Below are positions 1-9,487 of a stretch of DNA of 64,000 nt, piece after piece; the stretch's first letter is position 1, and each line of letters opens with the position of its first letter. The stretch spans positions 806,001 to 870,000 of the forward strand of contig JADKCY010000003.1 in assembly GCA_016718605.1 (NCBI GenBank), read 5' to 3'. The notes under the pieces were generated by a model that worked only from the letters and a program-made list of their open reading frames with translations, ran no database searches and had not been told where the DNA came from. The position numbers and the translations under genes were made by a program. The DNA comes from Lysobacterales bacterium. GTDB lineage: Bacteria > Pseudomonadota > Gammaproteobacteria > Xanthomonadales > Xanthomonadaceae.

Positions 1-2546
1 GCAACTTCAGCTTCCGCGCGACGGCGCTCTTCAGCTTCCAACCGCTGGACTTCATCCTCGCTGCGAATTCGCACACGAGCCAGCAAGGTCACTACTTCGC
101 TCTTGATCTTGTCGAGCAATTCCGAAAACAGTTCGAAGGCTTCACGCTTGTATTCCTGCTTCGGCTGCTTCTGCGCATAGCCGCGAAGATGGATGCCTTG
201 GCGCAGATAATCCATGCGCGCCAGATGCTCTTTCCAACTAGTGTCAAGCACGGTCAGCATTACGTGTTTTTCCAATGCCCGCATCATCTCGCTGCCAATC
301 AGCGCTTCCTTTTCGCGGAACAGTCGTTCGACAGCGTCTTGTACGTGTTTGGCGATGTCTTCCGCGCCGAACTCTTCGTGCTGCTTCATCAGCGCCTGCA
401 AATCCAGCGGCAACCCGAATTCCCCCTGCAAAGCGGCCTCCAGACCGGGCAAATTCCATTGCTCGTCGACCGAATTGACCGGAACGTAGCGCTGAGTCAA
501 GCCATCAACCACATCCGCCCGGATACCGGCAACGGCATCTTGCACGCTGTCGGTTTCCAGCAGTTCGTTGCGCTGCTCATAGATGACTTTGCGCTGGTCG
601 TTGTTGACGTCATCGAAATCGAGCAGGTTTTTGCGGATGTCGAAATTGTGTGCTTCAACTTTGCGTTGGGCTTTCTCGATCTGCCGACTGACCATGCGAT
701 CCTCAATCGCATCGTCATCCTTCATGCCGAGGAACTTCATTGCGCGTTGCACCCAATCGGCTGCAAAGATGCGCATCAGGCTGTCTTCAAGCGACAGGAA
801 AAAACGTGACGAACCGGCATCGCCCTGTCGTCCGGAGCGGCCACGCAACTGGTTGTCGATGCGGCGCGATTCATGCCGCTCGGTACCGATGATGTGTAAA
901 CCGCCGTTTTGCAAGACCTGATCGTGACGCAGCTTCCACTCCGCCTTGATACGTTCGATTTCCGCCGCATCGGGGGCCTCGCCCAGCGCGTGCAGTTCCG
1001 CTTCCAACGAACCACCCAGCACAATGTCAGTGCCGCGCCCGGCCATGTTGGTGGCAATTGTCACAGCCCCCACGCGACCTGCCTGAGCCACGATATGGGC
1101 CTCTCGTTCATGTTGCTTGGCATTCAACACTTCATGCGGAATGCCCTCTTTCTTGAGAATTCCGGCGATCAGCTCGGAAGTCTCAATCGAGGTCGTACCG
1201 ACCAGAACCGGCTGACCGCGCTCATGGCAAGCCTTGATGTCTTCGACGATCGCCTTGAACTTGGCCTCGCGCTTGAGGAAGACCAAATCTGCCGCGTCTT
1301 TGCGAACCATGGGTCGGTGCGTGGGAATAACCGTCGTTTCCAGTCCGTAAATCGTCTGGAACTCATAGGCCTCAGTGTCGGCTGTACCGGTCATACCGGA
1401 CAGCTTCTTGTACATGCGAAAATAGTTTTGGAACGTGATGCTGGCAAGGGTCTGATTTTCGCGCTGAATCGGCACACCTTCTTTGGCTTCCACGGCCTGA
1501 TGCAATCCATCGGACCAGCGGCGACCTTGCAGGGTTCGGCCAGTAAACTCATCAACAATGATGACCTCACCATCACGAACGATGTAGTCGACATCGCGTT
1601 GATATAGCGCATGCGCCCGCAGTGCTGCATTGAGGTGATGGACGACGGCCAAATTGTTGGCGGCGTAGAGCGCCTCATCACTTTGCAGAATTCCCGCCTC
1701 ACGCAGCAGGGATTCGGCGTGCTCCATGCCCTGTTCCGACAGGTGAACTTGTTTACCCTTTTCATCAACCCAATAGTCACCCTCGCCCTCTTCGGTGGCT
1801 TGGCGATCCAGCTTGGGGACGATCTTGTTGACGCGGATGTACAGCTCCGGACTATCGTCCGCCGGCCCCGAGATAATTAAGGGCGTTCGCGCTTCATCGA
1901 TCAGAATGGAGTCGACTTCATCAACGATGGCGTAGTGCTGGCCGCGCTGAAAGCGATCATCTTTCGACAAGGCCATGTTGTCACGAAGGTAATCGAAGCC
2001 GTATTCGTTGTTGGTTCCATAGGTGATATCTGCCGAGTACGCGGCCTTCTTGTCCCCATGTGGCATGCCCGGATAGACGACCCCGACCGACAGACCCAGC
2101 CAGTTGTAGACCTTACCCATCCAGGCGGCGTCACGCTTGGCGAGGTAGTCGTTGACGGTGACGACATGAACACCTTTACCTTCCAGCGCGTTCAGATATA
2201 CCGGCAAGGTGGCGACCAGCGTCTTGCCTTCACCCGTGCGCATCTCAGCGATGCGACCCGAGTTCAGTACCATGCCACCGATCAGTTGTACGTCGTAGTG
2301 GCGCATGCCAAGCACGCGCTTTGCCGCTTCTCGCATGGTGGCAAATGCCTCGGGCAGCAGTTGATCCACTTTTTCGCCACCAGCAATGCGTTGTTTGTAC
2401 TCGGCGGTTTTTGCTTGCAGCGCGTCGTCACTCAATGCCTGCATCTGTGCTTCGAGCGCATTGATTCGCACAACGGTCTTGGAGAACTGTTTGATCAGAC
2501 GCTCATTGCGGCTGCCAAAGATGCTGGTGAGAAGCGCGTTGAACAT
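1..2546 (-). CDS. secA: Protein translocase subunit SecA (3' end beyond window)
   Basis: SecA is the ATPase motor that drives unfolded preproteins through SecYEG. Translating the minus strand from the ATG at 2546 gives an uninterrupted SecA: it opens MFNALLTSIFGSRNER, has the Walker A segment MRTGEGKT about 100 residues in, the DEVDSILIDEARTPLI motor block, and the GRGTDIVLGG and GRSGRQGDAG motifs of the second nucleotide-binding domain. Reading stays open to base 1, so the C-terminal linker and the zinc-binding SecB/lipid tail lie outside the window. It has an intergenic gap of its own behind the terminator of the M23 peptidase gene, so it is probably transcribed separately. Identity is certain; the exact promoter was not resolved. 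Confidence 0.97.
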   Translation of the reverse strand, partial: MFNALLTSIFGSRNERLIKQFSKTVVRINALEAQMQALSDDALQAKTAEYKQRIAGGEKVDQLLPEAFATMREAAKRVLGMRHYDVQLIGGMVLNSGRIAEMRTGEGKTLVATLPVYLNALEGKGVHVVTVNDYLAKRDAAWMGKVYNWLGLSVGVVYPGMPHGDKKAAYSADITYGTNNEYGFDYLRDNMALSKDDRFQRGQHYAIVDEVDSILIDEARTPLIISGPADDSPELYIRVNKIVPKLDRQATEEGEGDYWVDEKGKQVHLSEQGMEHAESLLREAGILQSDEALYAANNLAVVHHLNAALRAHALYQRDVDYIVRDGEVIIVDEFTGRTLQGRRWSDGLHQAVEAKEGVPIQRENQTLASITFQNYFRMYKKLSGMTGTADTEAYEFQTIYGLETTVIPTHRPMVRKDAADLVFLKREAKFKAIVEDIKACHERGQPVLVGTTSIETSELIAGILKKEGIPHEVLNAKQHEREAHIVAQAGRVGAVTIATNMAGRGTDIVLGGSLEAELHALGEAPDAAEIERIKAEWKLRHDQVLQNGGLHIIGTERHESRRIDNQLRGRSGRQGDAGSSRFFLSLEDSLMRIFAADWVQRAMKFLGMKDDDAIEDRMVSRQIEKAQRKVEAHNFDIRKNLLDFDDVNNDQRKVIYEQRNELLETDSVQDAVAGIRADVVDGLTQRYVPVNSVDEQWNLPGLEAALQGEFGLPLDLQALMKQHEEFGAEDIAKHVQDAVERLFREKEALIGSEMMRALEKHVMLTVLDTSWKEHLARMDYLRQGIHLRGYAQKQPKQEYKREAFELFSELLDKIKSEVVTLLARVRIRSEDEVQRLEAEERRRAEAEV

Positions 2547-2614
2547 GGGTTGTTCCAAAAAAGTGAGTCAGAACGGGCGAGTACGTAGCGTCGCTGTACG
2601 CACATCACTACCGC

Positions 2615-2642
2615 AAAAAAGCAAAAGGGCCGCATCGCGGCC
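2615..2642 (-). terminator. Rho-independent terminator after the M23 peptidase gene
   Basis: On the minus strand a perfect 6-bp stem GGCCGC/GCGGCC with a 3-nt loop is followed by CTTTTGCTTTTTT. It lies about 105 bases downstream of the M23 peptidase stop and about 70 bases upstream of secA, so it should separate the two transcription units. Confidence 0.75.
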
Positions 2643-2747
2643 GCAAGGTTGGCAGATCGCTAGTAGGTGATCTGCCGGGCGCGTGACGGAGTGTCCGCCG
2701 CGCATTTTAACGTGTGGGTGAAGACTGCGCGAATCAAGACCGCGACA

Positions 2748-3674
2748 TCAGCCTTGGCGGGCTTTTTTCAAGAACGGCATCGGGTTGATGGCACGCCCGT
2801 TGTGCAGCACCTCGATGTGAACATGAGACCCTGTGGACCGCCCTGTGCTACCCATTCTCGCGATAACGTCCCCCGCTCGCACACGCGCACCTTCCGGAGC
2901 GATGTTTTCTTGATTGTGCGCGTAGCGTGTGACGTAGCCGTTGCCATGGTCGATCTCCACCGTGTTGCCATATCCTGCACTGCGGCCGGCAAAACGCACC
3001 ACGCCGTCTGCCACAGCCAGAATTTCGGTGCCACGAGGCCCGTTGTAATCCACTCCTGCATGAAAGTGACTGCGTCCCGTGAACGGATCAATCCGCACAC
3101 CATACGTGGACGATGCATAGCCTGCACGCACCGGACTGCCGGTTGGCATCAGTGCCGCCTCGAGATCACGGTCACGCAACACCTGCTCCAGCACATCCAA
3201 CTGCTGCGCTTGGGCCGCAAATTGTGCCGCGAGGGCCTCAAGCGAATCAGTTAAATCGTGCTGCGCAGTATTGCTCACAGTATCCAGCGCTTCCGGGCCA
3301 CCCAATGCAGGCGCGGACGAAAAATCGAACTCACCGTCATCAAGTTTGCCAATCTCCGTCAGTCGCTCACCCAGCGCGTTCAGGCGGTTGGCGTGGGCTT
3401 GCAACTGGCCCAATTTTGCGGCCATGGCATTGAGATCCTGCTCTGCTTTAGCGCGGACTTCGGCCAGCTCACCCTGTTGCAGAAGGATAGTCTGCTGCGC
3501 ATTTTCAACCTGCTGCAACATCATGGTGTCGCTGGCCCGAAGCATCCATCCCAGCAGCGCACTCAACGAGCCGACCATGCCAAGAGTCAACATCAAGCCA
3601 AGAATGACGCGCGGGTCACGTACCTGCAGTTTCAGCGGTGCTTTGAGAAATCCCGCTACGATGATGACGTTCAT
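2748..3674 (-). CDS. M23 family metallopeptidase (membrane-anchored LytM-like)
   Basis: Predicted murein endopeptidase or endopeptidase activator of 308 residues. It has a cytoplasmic start, one membrane segment at about residues 22-46 (RVILGLMLTLGMVGSLSALL), a periplasmic coiled-coil-like Gln/Leu/Ala-rich stretch at about 50-110, and a C-terminal M23/LytM domain at about 185-300. The zinc motifs are intact: H205-x3-D209 (FHAGVDY) and H284-x-H286 (SHVHIEV), so it looks catalytically competent. Its start is 33 bases from the divergent dciA start. A peptidase of this kind between dciA/lpxC and secA is, from memory, typical of Xanthomonas relatives. The coupling to division genes suggests a role in septal wall remodelling, which is inference. 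Confidence 0.9.
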   Translation of the reverse strand: MNVIIVAGFLKAPLKLQVRDPRVILGLMLTLGMVGSLSALLGWMLRASDTMMLQQVENAQQTILLQQGELAEVRAKAEQDLNAMAAKLGQLQAHANRLNALGERLTEIGKLDDGEFDFSSAPALGGPEALDTVSNTAQHDLTDSLEALAAQFAAQAQQLDVLEQVLRDRDLEAALMPTGSPVRAGYASSTYGVRIDPFTGRSHFHAGVDYNGPRGTEILAVADGVVRFAGRSAGYGNTVEIDHGNGYVTRYAHNQENIAPEGARVRAGDVIARMGSTGRSTGSHVHIEVLHNGRAINPMPFLKKARQG

Positions 3675-3707
3675 TCCACCCCCAAATCACACTTGGCGCC
3701 AATGCAG

Positions 3708-4145
3708 ATGTCCGATCACACGTCACCCCGGTCGTTTAAGCAACTGCACCGGAACTCCGCGCTAGGACCTCTGGCAGATCGCGCGATCGCTCTGCGCGCG
3801 CTCGACCAGAATCTGCGTCGATGTTTGCCCCTGGAACTTGCCAAGCACTGCACGCTGGCTAACATTCGTGAGGGACAACTGATATTTCTGGTGCCTTCAT
3901 CGATTTGGCACACCCGACTGCGCATGGAAAGCGACACATTGCTGCGCCATGCCCACACACTGGGTGTAACCGCCAATCGAGTGACGGCAACAGTGGTGTT
4001 TGATGCTGCGTCTCCCCTGACGCCAACACCGCACAAACCACTATCTCCAGCCGCTGCGGGCAGTCTCCGCGAAGCCGCTGAACGGCTTACAGACGTCGAT
4101 CTGCGCCAGCAATTGCTGGCTTTGGCCTCCTTGGCCGGGGACTGA
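3708..4145 (+). CDS. dciA: DciA family protein (DUF721), replicative helicase loader
   Basis: A 145-residue protein matching the DUF721/DciA family, the ancestral loader of the DnaB replicative helicase in bacteria lacking DnaC. The N-terminal DUF721 domain (about residues 15-95) is recognisable from the LPLELAKHCTLANIREGQLIF block and the following SSIWHTRLRMESDTLL segment. The ATG at 3708 (MSDHTSPR) was chosen; another ATG lies two codons upstream at 3702. It is divergent from the M23 gene and convergent with lpxC. The placement beside lpxC and secA is a known conserved position of dciA in gammaproteobacteria and supports the call. Confidence 0.85.
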   Translation: MSDHTSPRSFKQLHRNSALGPLADRAIALRALDQNLRRCLPLELAKHCTLANIREGQLIFLVPSSIWHTRLRMESDTLLRHAHTLGVTANRVTATVVFDAASPLTPTPHKPLSPAAAGSLREAAERLTDVDLRQQLLALASLAGD

Positions 4146-4178
4146 GTCCCGTTTCACCGGTCGATCAACTGATCGCCC

Positions 4179-4206
4179 AAAAAAACGCACCGCCCCGCGG
4201 GACGAC
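4179..4206 (-). terminator. Probable Rho-independent terminator of lpxC
   Basis: On the minus strand, about 10 bases past the lpxC stop, GTCGTCCC can pair with GGGGCGGT (two G-U wobbles), followed by GCG and seven T. The drawn loop is only 2 nt, so the innermost pair must open; hence the moderate confidence. Confidence 0.5.
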
Positions 4207-4216
4207 GCGCTTCAGA

Positions 4217-5131
4217 TCAAATGCTTGCATGCGCTGGCTGCACAAATGAAATCGGCGCAGGACGACTATTGTCGTAGCTGACCAGTTCCCATGCCTGCGC
4301 ATCCGCTAGCAATGTCCTGACCAACTGGTTGTTCAAGTGATGGCCCGATTTGTAGCCATAGAACGCCCCCACCAGACTGTGCCCGGCAAGATAAAGATCG
4401 CCAATGGCATCCAGAATCTTGTGGCGGACGAACTCATCTTCGTAGCGCAGGCCGTCTTCGTTCAGCACACGATAGTCATCGAGCACGATGGCGTTGTCCA
4501 TGCTGCCACCGAGCACCAGATTGCGCTCGCGTAGCGCTTCAATGTCTTTCATGAAGCCGAAGGTACGGGCGCGACTGATCTCCTTGACGAAGGACGTCGA
4601 AGAGAAATCAATTTCTGCGGAAGAGGTCGACTTGGAAAACGCTGGGTGCTTGAACTCAATCGAGAAGCCCACCTTGAAACCGTCGTAGGGTTCGAATCTG
4701 GCCCATTTGTCGCCATCTTTGACGGTAACGGTTTTCTTGATGCGGATGAATCGCTTCGCGGCGTTCTGTTCCTCAATGCCTGCCGACTGAATCAAGAAGA
4801 CAAACGGCCCGGCAGAGCCATCCATGATAGGAACTTCCGGGGCTGAGAGGTCGATATAACAGTTGTCGATGCCCAAGCCCGCCAAGGCAGAAAGCAGGTG
4901 CTCGACCGTTGACACCTTGACATCGCCATTGCAGAGCGCAGTGTTCATCGTGGTTTCGCCGACACGATGCGCTTCAGCTTTGACCTCGACCGGCTCGGCA
5001 AGATCGATTCGACGGAACACAATGCCGGTGTTGACCGCGGCAGGGCGCATGGTCATATAGACCTTGCGCCCGGAGTGGATACCCACACCCGTTGCGCGGA
5101 TGGCATTGCGTAGCGTGCGTTGTTTGATCAT
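4217..5131 (-). CDS. lpxC: UDP-3-O-acyl-N-acetylglucosamine deacetylase
   Basis: LpxC performs the committed step of lipid A synthesis, zinc-dependent deacetylation of UDP-3-O-acyl-GlcNAc, in the cytoplasm. The 304-residue protein has the usual length. The zinc ligands are visible: H78 (TVEHLLSAL), H237 and D241 (RHKILDAIGD), with the catalytic H264 in KSGHHLNN. It opens MIKQRTLRNAI, as in other LpxC proteins. It stands downstream of ftsZ in the classical order but behind the ftsZ terminator, with its own predicted promoter, so it is probably expressed independently of the dcw operon. It converges on dciA. Confidence 0.98.
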   Translation of the reverse strand: MIKQRTLRNAIRATGVGIHSGRKVYMTMRPAAVNTGIVFRRIDLAEPVEVKAEAHRVGETTMNTALCNGDVKVSTVEHLLSALAGLGIDNCYIDLSAPEVPIMDGSAGPFVFLIQSAGIEEQNAAKRFIRIKKTVTVKDGDKWARFEPYDGFKVGFSIEFKHPAFSKSTSSAEIDFSSTSFVKEISRARTFGFMKDIEALRERNLVLGGSMDNAIVLDDYRVLNEDGLRYEDEFVRHKILDAIGDLYLAGHSLVGAFYGYKSGHHLNNQLVRTLLADAQAWELVSYDNSRPAPISFVQPAHASI

Positions 5132-5172
5132 CGACTAGCAACCCCAGACAGGCGGCGAAGAAAAGTGGCCGG

Positions 5173-5200
5173 AGAATAGCACAGGGCGGCTAGGCAACAA
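5173..5200 (-). promoter_or_regulatory. Predicted sigma70-type promoter of lpxC
   Basis: On the minus strand, TTGTTG (5195-5200), a 16-bp spacer and TATTCT (5173-5178) lie about 42 bases upstream of the lpxC ATG and just downstream of the ftsZ terminator. Both boxes are near-consensus. Position and spacing support the call; there is no experimental evidence. Confidence 0.5.
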
Positions 5201-5203
5201 GCA

Positions 5204-5234
5204 CAAAAAAGCAACAAAACCACAATGCTGTGGT
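5204..5234 (-). terminator. Rho-independent terminator of ftsZ
   Basis: On the minus strand a perfect 6-bp stem ACCACA/TGTGGT with a 4-nt loop (5219-5234) is followed by TTTTGTTGCTTTTTT. A second, longer inverted repeat, GTCGGCA...TGCCGAC (5257-5295), sits between it and the ftsZ stop without a clean T-run. The pair closes the dcw operon before lpxC. Confidence 0.75.
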
Positions 5235-5303
5235 AATAACGCAACATTAACGCATTGTCGGCACCACCCCGGGGAACGGGCCGGGGGATGCCGACTTGTC
5301 GCG

Positions 5304-6473
5304 TCAGTCAGCTTGGCGCCTTAGGAATGCGGGGATATCGAGATAGTCCATCGGCAGATCCGCAGCAATCTTCGATTCATTGTCGTGGCGACGCCCGCTT
5401 GACGAGCCCGCTTCCACGCGCTCATCCAACGACAGTCCCGTCGTTGCGTCACGCAATCCGACGACCTGTCGCAGCTTCGGCTGCTCAACCCGTGGCGGTG
5501 CAGCTCGCATGCTCACGCCGCGATTCAGCCCGGTGGCCACGACCGTGACACGCACCTCATCCTGAATGTCGTGATCCAACACGGTGCCAATCACCACGGT
5601 CGCATCCTCAGAGGCGAACTCTTCGATCGTTCGACCAATTTCGTCAAACTCGGCCATGGTGAAATCCGGCCCAGCCGTGATGTTGACCAGAATGCCGCAG
5701 GCACCCGACAGATTGATGTCTTCCAACAGCGGATTGCTGATCGCCTTTTCGGCGGCTTCCATCGCACGCTCTTCGCCACGCGCACTGCCTGAGCCCATCA
5801 TGGCCATGCCCATTTCGCTCATGACCGTGCGCACATCGGCGAAGTCGACATTGATCAGCCCTGGACGCACGATCAGGTCGGCAATGCCCTGCACGGCACC
5901 TTGCAAGACATCATTGGCCGCTCTGAATGCCTGCGGCAAGGTCGCGGAACGACCTAGCACGCTGAGCAATTTCTCATTCGGAATCGTGATCAGCGAATCA
6001 CAATGACTGGCCATCTCTTCGATTCCCTTCAAGGCGACCTGCATACGCCGACGGCCTTCAAAAGGGAAAGGCTTGGTGACAACAGCCACCGTCAGGATGC
6101 CCATTTCCTTTGCCAACTGCGCGATCACCGGCGCAGCGCCCGTGCCGGTGCCACCGCCCATTCCCGCGGTAATGAAGATCATGTCGGCACCCGTCAGAGC
6201 CTCGACAATGCGTTCACGATCTTCCAGCGCCGCCTGCCGACCCACCTCAGGATTGGCACCAGCACCCAGCCCCTTGGTGACGTTGCCGCCCAATTGCAGG
6301 ATGTGTTTCGCACCTGTACTGCGAATCGCCTGCGCATCGGTGTTGGCACAGATGAACTCGACGCCCTCCAGATTGGAGTGAACCATGTGCGCTACGGCAT
6401 TTCCGCCACCGCCGCCAACGCCCACCACTTTGATTACCGCATTGGGTGCTACCCGTTCGACTAGTTCAAACAT
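5304..6473 (-). CDS. ftsZ: Cell division protein FtsZ
   Basis: Tubulin-like GTPase that forms the Z ring. The 389-residue protein shows the GTP-binding GGGTGTG loop at residues 106-112, the T7 loop region with NVDFADVRTVM, a short variable linker with GLSLDERVEAG, and the C-terminal peptide DYLDIPAFLR that binds FtsA and other ring tethers. A strong GGAGGAG ribosome site precedes the ATG. It lies 100 bases below ftsA, the only real gap inside the dcw run, which may hold a private promoter, although no clear -35/-10 pair was found. Its terminator lies 70-100 bases past the stop. Confidence 0.99.
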   Translation of the reverse strand: MFELVERVAPNAVIKVVGVGGGGGNAVAHMVHSNLEGVEFICANTDAQAIRSTGAKHILQLGGNVTKGLGAGANPEVGRQAALEDRERIVEALTGADMIFITAGMGGGTGTGAAPVIAQLAKEMGILTVAVVTKPFPFEGRRRMQVALKGIEEMASHCDSLITIPNEKLLSVLGRSATLPQAFRAANDVLQGAVQGIADLIVRPGLINVDFADVRTVMSEMGMAMMGSGSARGEERAMEAAEKAISNPLLEDINLSGACGILVNITAGPDFTMAEFDEIGRTIEEFASEDATVVIGTVLDHDIQDEVRVTVVATGLNRGVSMRAAPPRVEQPKLRQVVGLRDATTGLSLDERVEAGSSSGRRHDNESKIAADLPMDYLDIPAFLRRQAD

Positions 6474-6573
6474 GTCCCACTCCTCCGTTCCAAGTCCATT
6501 CGATAAGCGCGAGAACCACCATCCCCTGAATTCACACCACCGGAACGTTCAAGTGCCCGCTCCGATGCCTTGC

Positions 6574-7809
6574 TCAAAACTCGCCTCGGTACCAGTTGCG
6601 AAGCCGCCCCAACAAGCTGCCGACCTTGCCGGGGACGACCACCGTACGACGTGGCGCCTCGATCTGACTGCCGTGCAGCAGGAGGCCGACGCCCGTCGCA
6701 TGGACCGGGTTTCCGATCACCTCGCCCAGACCCGAAACCGAGTACGGAACACCGATGCGAACCGGCATGTGCAACATCTCTTCGGCGAGCTCTGCGACAC
6801 CCTCCATCTTGGATGCGCCGCCTGTGAGCACCAGTCCGGCGCGAATCAGTTCTTCAAAACCTGAGCGACGTAGCTCGGCCTGCACCATTTCGAAAATTTC
6901 TTCGTAGCGCCTCTGCACGGCTTCAGCCAGTGCTTGCCGCGCCAGTCGACGTGGCGGACGATCACCCACGCTTGGCACCTGAATGCTCTCGTCTGCTGTC
7001 GCCAACTGCGCTAATGCACAGGCATAGCGAACCTTGATTTCTTCTGCATGCGCGGTCGGTGTGCGAAGCAGATGGGCGATGTCGTTGGTGACCTGATCAC
7101 CCGCGATAGGCAGCGAGGCGGTATGTCGGATCGCACCCTGCGCGTAGACCGCGATATCGGTCGTCCCAGCGCCCACGTCGACCAAAGCGACGCCAAGCTC
7201 CTTCTCATCTTCAGTCAGCACGGCCTTGGATGACGCCAGGCCACTGAGCACCAGATCATCGACCTGCAGGCCGCAGCGCTGCACACATTTGGTAATGTTC
7301 TGTGCAGCAGACTGCGCGCCCACCACAAGATGCGCGCGCACTTCGAGGCGGACACCCGACATGCCGACGGGATGGCGGATGCCTTCCTGCGAGTTGTCGA
7401 CGATGTACTCCTGCGGGATGGCATGCAGTATTTTCTGATCGGACGGCACTGCAACGGCCTTGGCCGCTTCCAGTACACGCTCCATATCTGCCAAAGTGAC
7501 TTCGCCATCACGAATGGGAACGATACCCGGCGAGTTTCGACACTGGGTGTGGCTACCCGAGATTGATGCATATACCGAACGAATCTCACAGCCAGCCATC
7601 ACCTCTGCCTCTTCAACGGCGCGTTGAATGGCATGCACCGTTGATTCAATGTCGACTACCACACCCCGCTTCAGACCGCTGGAAACATGGGAACCTATGC
7701 CGATGATTTCGAGCGGTTCATGTGCACTGTATTCACCGACCAAGGCCACGACCTTGGAGGTTCCGATGTCGAGCCCAACGATGAGCGATTTGTCGCCTTT
7801 GCGATTCAT
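6574..7809 (-). CDS. ftsA: Cell division protein FtsA
   Basis: Actin-like ATPase that tethers FtsZ to the membrane and recruits later divisome proteins. The 411-residue protein starts MNRKGDKSLIVGLDIGTSK with the phosphate-1 motif, carries the second phosphate loop in ALVDVGAGTTDIAVY and the adenosine motif VLTGGASKMEG, and ends in the amphipathic membrane-targeting helix GSLLGRLRNWYRGEF. The reading frame stays open upstream, but the ATG at 7809 is right: it overlaps the ftsQ stop by the ATGA typical of this operon and gives the family N terminus. Confidence 0.98.
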   Translation of the reverse strand: MNRKGDKSLIVGLDIGTSKVVALVGEYSAHEPLEIIGIGSHVSSGLKRGVVVDIESTVHAIQRAVEEAEVMAGCEIRSVYASISGSHTQCRNSPGIVPIRDGEVTLADMERVLEAAKAVAVPSDQKILHAIPQEYIVDNSQEGIRHPVGMSGVRLEVRAHLVVGAQSAAQNITKCVQRCGLQVDDLVLSGLASSKAVLTEDEKELGVALVDVGAGTTDIAVYAQGAIRHTASLPIAGDQVTNDIAHLLRTPTAHAEEIKVRYACALAQLATADESIQVPSVGDRPPRRLARQALAEAVQRRYEEIFEMVQAELRRSGFEELIRAGLVLTGGASKMEGVAELAEEMLHMPVRIGVPYSVSGLGEVIGNPVHATGVGLLLHGSQIEAPRRTVVVPGKVGSLLGRLRNWYRGEF

Positions 7810-8537
7810 GTGTTGTCCATTTCCCTCTCGGTCGGCGATTCCGGCGCCGACCATTTCAAAGCGAAACCATTGCTGTATCTGAGATCTGCCCGCAACCAAC
7901 GGCGCCCCGGGACCACCGCGATGAGCGGCAGGCTTCTGGCAAATCGGCGCATCTTGAGGCGCGGTTCGCTGCGACCAACCATGACGACCTCGCCGGTCCG
8001 AAAGTTCAGACTCCAACTGCCTCGTCCGCTCAGCCGAACCTGCGCCACCTGACGCTGTTGTGGCCCAAACAACCGTTGCGCATCGGCATACATCGCCACA
8101 ACACTTTCGACGTCTCTGGGTTGCCCATGAAAATGCGGCAGGGACTCATCGCGCATACCAGCCGGGCGGGGAAACAGCACCCCGCGATCGGACAACAGCT
8201 GCGACTCTCCCCACAACGCCGCTGCACGATGCTCCCGCACTTGAATATCCAAGGCATCCGGCCAGCGTTTCGAGACGTGAACGTCTGCCACCCAGGGCAG
8301 CGCGACCAATGCGCGCTGAACATCTTCCAAGGGCAAGGCAAAGAACCCTTTCTCGAGATACGGCATGACAGCCTCGCTGACCTGCGCCTCATCAATTTGT
8401 GCGAACTCGCCCTGCACATGCAGTCGACGCACGGGCCACTGCTGCGTCGCCAGCCAGCCGTTGAGTACAGCAAGCACAGGCAGGATCAAGAGCAGACTGG
8501 CAAAGACCCATGTCATTGCCCTGAGGAAGTCAGTCAT
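7806..8537 (-). CDS. ftsQ: Cell division protein FtsQ
   Basis: Bitopic divisome protein linking early and late components through FtsB and FtsL. The 243-residue protein has a short cytoplasmic tail, a membrane segment at about residues 10-30 (TWVFASLLLILPVLAVL), a POTRA domain at about 35-105 (RRLHVQGEFAQIDEAQV, ALPWVADVHVSKRWPDALDI) and a beta domain ending near residue 225. It overlaps ddlB upstream and ftsA downstream by 4 bases each. Confidence 0.95.
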   Translation of the reverse strand: MTDFLRAMTWVFASLLLILPVLAVLNGWLATQQWPVRRLHVQGEFAQIDEAQVSEAVMPYLEKGFFALPLEDVQRALVALPWVADVHVSKRWPDALDIQVREHRAAALWGESQLLSDRGVLFPRPAGMRDESLPHFHGQPRDVESVVAMYADAQRLFGPQQRQVAQVRLSGRGSWSLNFRTGEVVMVGRSEPRLKMRRFARSLPLIAVVPGRRWLRADLRYSNGFALKWSAPESPTEREMDNT

Positions 8538-9487
8538 GACCTAACCCCCAAGGTCTGCGCCAGCACCTGCAGACAGACGTCGGGATACGTCATTCCGATG
8601 GCGGCAGCCGCCTTTGGAACCAATGAATGCGAGGTCATGCCGGGGGCGGTGTTGACCTCAAGCAGCCAATTGTTGCCCGCGCGATCACGCATCACATCCA
8701 CGCGGCCCCAGCCGCTGCAACCTAGCGCGCTGAAGGACCGCAGCGCGAGTTCGCGCAAAGCCTGCTCCGCGACCTTGTCCGCCAACCCGGGGCATTCGTA
8801 CCGCGTATCCTCGGCGATGTATTTGGCGTGGTAGTCGTAATACTCGCCAGCCGGCACGATACGGATGCTGGGCAGCACCTGACCACCAAGAATGGCTACC
8901 GTCAACTCGTCGCCTTCGATCATGCGTTCGATCAGCAGCTCGCCGTCATAGCGCGACGCCAATTCGATGGCAGCAGACATGTCTCCTGCACAGCGCACAC
9001 GACTGATGCCAACACTTGAGCCTTCACGAGAGGGTTTTACGACTGCAGGCAATCCGATCCTCTCTAGTGCACACGCGATGTCATCTCCTGCATGCAGGAC
9101 CGCGAAGTCCGGGGTTGGCAAACCCAACGACTGCCAGACCTGCTTGCTCCGCACTTTGTCCATCGACAACGCAGAGCCCAGCACACCCGAGCCAGTGCAC
9201 GACACACCGAACGCCGATAGGACCCCCTGCAATACGCCGTCTTCCCCGCCACGGCCATGCAGGATGTTAAAGACCCGATCGACGTGGTTCGCCTGAATCG
9301 CCGACAGCAGGGCTGGTATGCCATCGACGCCAAACGCGTCGACGCCGCGCGACCGCAATGCCTCCAGCACACCTGCACCTGAGTTCAATGAGACTTCGCG
9401 TTCGGCGCTGTCGCCGCCCATCACAACGGCTACCCGTCCGAACCGAGCGACATCAATGACCGATTCGATGCCTCCATTGGTGCTCAC
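8534..9487 (-). CDS. ddlB: D-alanine--D-alanine ligase
   Basis: ATP-grasp enzyme that makes the D-Ala-D-Ala dipeptide for MurF. The 317-residue protein has the N-terminal GRVAVVMGGDSAEREVSL motif, the LHGRGGEDGVLQG loop, the ATP-binding VVKPSREGSSVGISRV segment and the C-terminal LEVNTAPGMTSHSLVPKAA motif, so substrate and metal residues look complete. It overlaps murC and ftsQ by 4 bases each. Confidence 0.98.
   Translation of the reverse strand: MSTNGGIESVIDVARFGRVAVVMGGDSAEREVSLNSGAGVLEALRSRGVDAFGVDGIPALLSAIQANHVDRVFNILHGRGGEDGVLQGVLSAFGVSCTGSGVLGSALSMDKVRSKQVWQSLGLPTPDFAVLHAGDDIACALERIGLPAVVKPSREGSSVGISRVRCAGDMSAAIELASRYDGELLIERMIEGDELTVAILGGQVLPSIRIVPAGEYYDYHAKYIAEDTRYECPGLADKVAEQALRELALRSFSALGCSGWGRVDVMRDRAGNNWLLEVNTAPGMTSHSLVPKAAAAIGMTYPDVCLQVLAQTLGVRS

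Noticed and set aside
4162..4175. CGATCA-AC-TGATCG inverted repeat after dciA as a terminator
   Set aside because: The 2-nt loop is too tight and the plus strand has A-runs, not T-runs, after it.
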